Assembly: GCA_030424955.1 (NCBI GenBank)
Contig: JAUHVS010000070.1
Coordinates: forward strand, 1 to 14,918
DNA from: a bacterium
GTDB lineage: Bacteria > Myxococcota_A > Bradymonadia > UBA7976 > UBA1532
DNA: 14,918 nucleotides
Reading direction: 5' to 3'
In this document: positions 14,644 through 14,918 of the stretch, piece by piece
How positions within the stretch are numbered: the stretch's first letter is position 1
How the letters are laid out: each line of letters opens with the position of its first letter
Translations under genes and position numbers: made by a program
The notes under the pieces: model-generated
The model's input: the letters and a program-made list of their open reading frames with translations, nothing else
The model's database searches: none
Told to the model about the DNA's origin: nothing

Positions 14644-14918
14644 TCAGCGCCCGCGGCGCCGGCGGCGGGGCAGGGCCAGCAGGCCGAGCAGCAGCCACAG
14701 GCCGGGGGACGGGTGGCCGGAGCCGCTGGCGTCACAGCCGCTGTCGCTGCTGCCCCCGCCGCCGCCGCCGCTGGTGCCGCCGTCGCTGGTGGGGATGACG
14801 CCGCGATCCGCGGTGGCGGCGTCCATCGAGCCGGCGTCCGGTGCCGGGCCGGCGTCGGGCAGCACGCCCTCGTCGGGCAGCACGCCCTCGTCGGGCAGGA
14901 CGCCCTCGTCGGGCAGCA
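14644..14918 (-). CDS. MYXO-CTERM surface-anchored protein, C-terminal part only
   Basis: The frame runs off the right edge, so only the last ~90 residues are visible. From the N-terminal side they are: a hexapeptide repeat LPDEGV, an acidic Pro/Ala stretch (LPDAGPAPDAGSMDAATADR), a Gly/Ser spacer with six consecutive Gly, then SDSGCDASGSG, a short hydrophobic helix (PGLWLLLGLLALP) and a terminal RRRRRGR. The Cys-containing spacer, helix and Arg cluster match the MYXO-CTERM sorting signal. In Myxococcota this is processed by a myxosortase-type intramembrane protease, with surface retention of the protein. The catalytic or binding domain lies outside the window. Met 14883 is internal, not the start. 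The following gene, asnB, has its own promoter-like sequence, so co-transcription is uncertain. Confidence 0.8.
   Translation of the reverse strand, partial: LPDEGVLPDEGVLPDEGVLPDAGPAPDAGSMDAATADRGVIPTSDGGTSGGGGGGSSDSGCDASGSGHPSPGLWLLLGLLALPRRRRRGR
14854..14918. repeat. 18-bp tandem repeat encoding LPDEGV hexapeptides
   Basis: The unit GTCGGGCAGCACGCCCTC begins at 14854, 14872, 14890 and 14908, so 3.6 copies are visible before the window ends. The third copy differs by one base (AGG for AGC), a synonymous Val change. It encodes LPDEGV on the minus strand. The array probably continues beyond the window; its true length is unknown. Confidence 0.9.

Noticed and set aside
14747..14772. CCG/CCGCC run as a regulatory or phase-variable tract
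   Set aside because: It encodes the Gly-rich spacer of the MYXO-CTERM tail in triplet units, so length changes would not shift frame.
14854..14918. Tandem 18-bp repeats as a CRISPR array
   Set aside because: There are no spacers; units abut directly and stay in frame as LPDEGV coding repeats.

Overview
The window looks like a piece of a very GC-rich genome from Myxococcota or a closely related lineage such as Bradymonadota. The clues are the near-exclusive G/C third positions from about base 550 on, a lipoprotein with a D/P/G/A-rich stretch after its lipid-attachment cysteine, and a C-terminal tail at the right edge matching the MYXO-CTERM sorting signal (Gly/Ser spacer, SGC, short hydrophobic helix, Arg cluster). 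The first ~450 bases do not fit. They encode an alphaproteobacterial (Rhodobacterales-like) peptidyl-tRNA hydrolase with AT-richer codon use. It runs in frame through a low-complexity Pro-rich stretch into a GC-rich C-terminal domain. A chimeric assembly join is the simplest explanation, with a real gene fusion as the alternative.

Layout, plus strand: (1) 1-927, Pth fragment joined to a Pro-rich linker and a small unknown C-terminal domain; (2) 969-1847, RluA-type pseudouridine synthase; (3) 1848-2050, intergenic, ending in a promoter-like pair placed for leaderless transcription; (4) 2051-6437, a tightly coupled three-gene operon: exported TPR protein, exported PhnD-like substrate-binding protein, and a cytoplasmic degenerate-receiver/GHKL-ATPase protein; (5) 6495-9023, an EI24-type membrane protein followed 3 bases later by a GT-C (PMT/ArnT-like) membrane glycosyltransferase.

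Layout, minus strand, read right to left: a MYXO-CTERM surface protein, truncated by the window end, with an 18-bp tandem repeat; then a probable operon of AsnB-type amidotransferase (14502-12646), GT-B glycosyltransferase (12634-11384) and a secreted CocE/PepX-type serine hydrolase lipoprotein (11370-9004). The plus and minus blocks converge and their coding ends overlap by 20 bases inside a GC hairpin.

Functionally, the minus operon and the GT-C gene suggest cell-envelope glycan synthesis. The TPR/PhnD-like/pseudo-receiver-ATPase operon is the best candidate here for an undescribed system: an orphan binding protein with no ABC transporter, coupled to an ATPase signalling protein whose receiver has lost key residues. 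No RNA genes, CRISPR arrays, insertion sequences or att sites were found.
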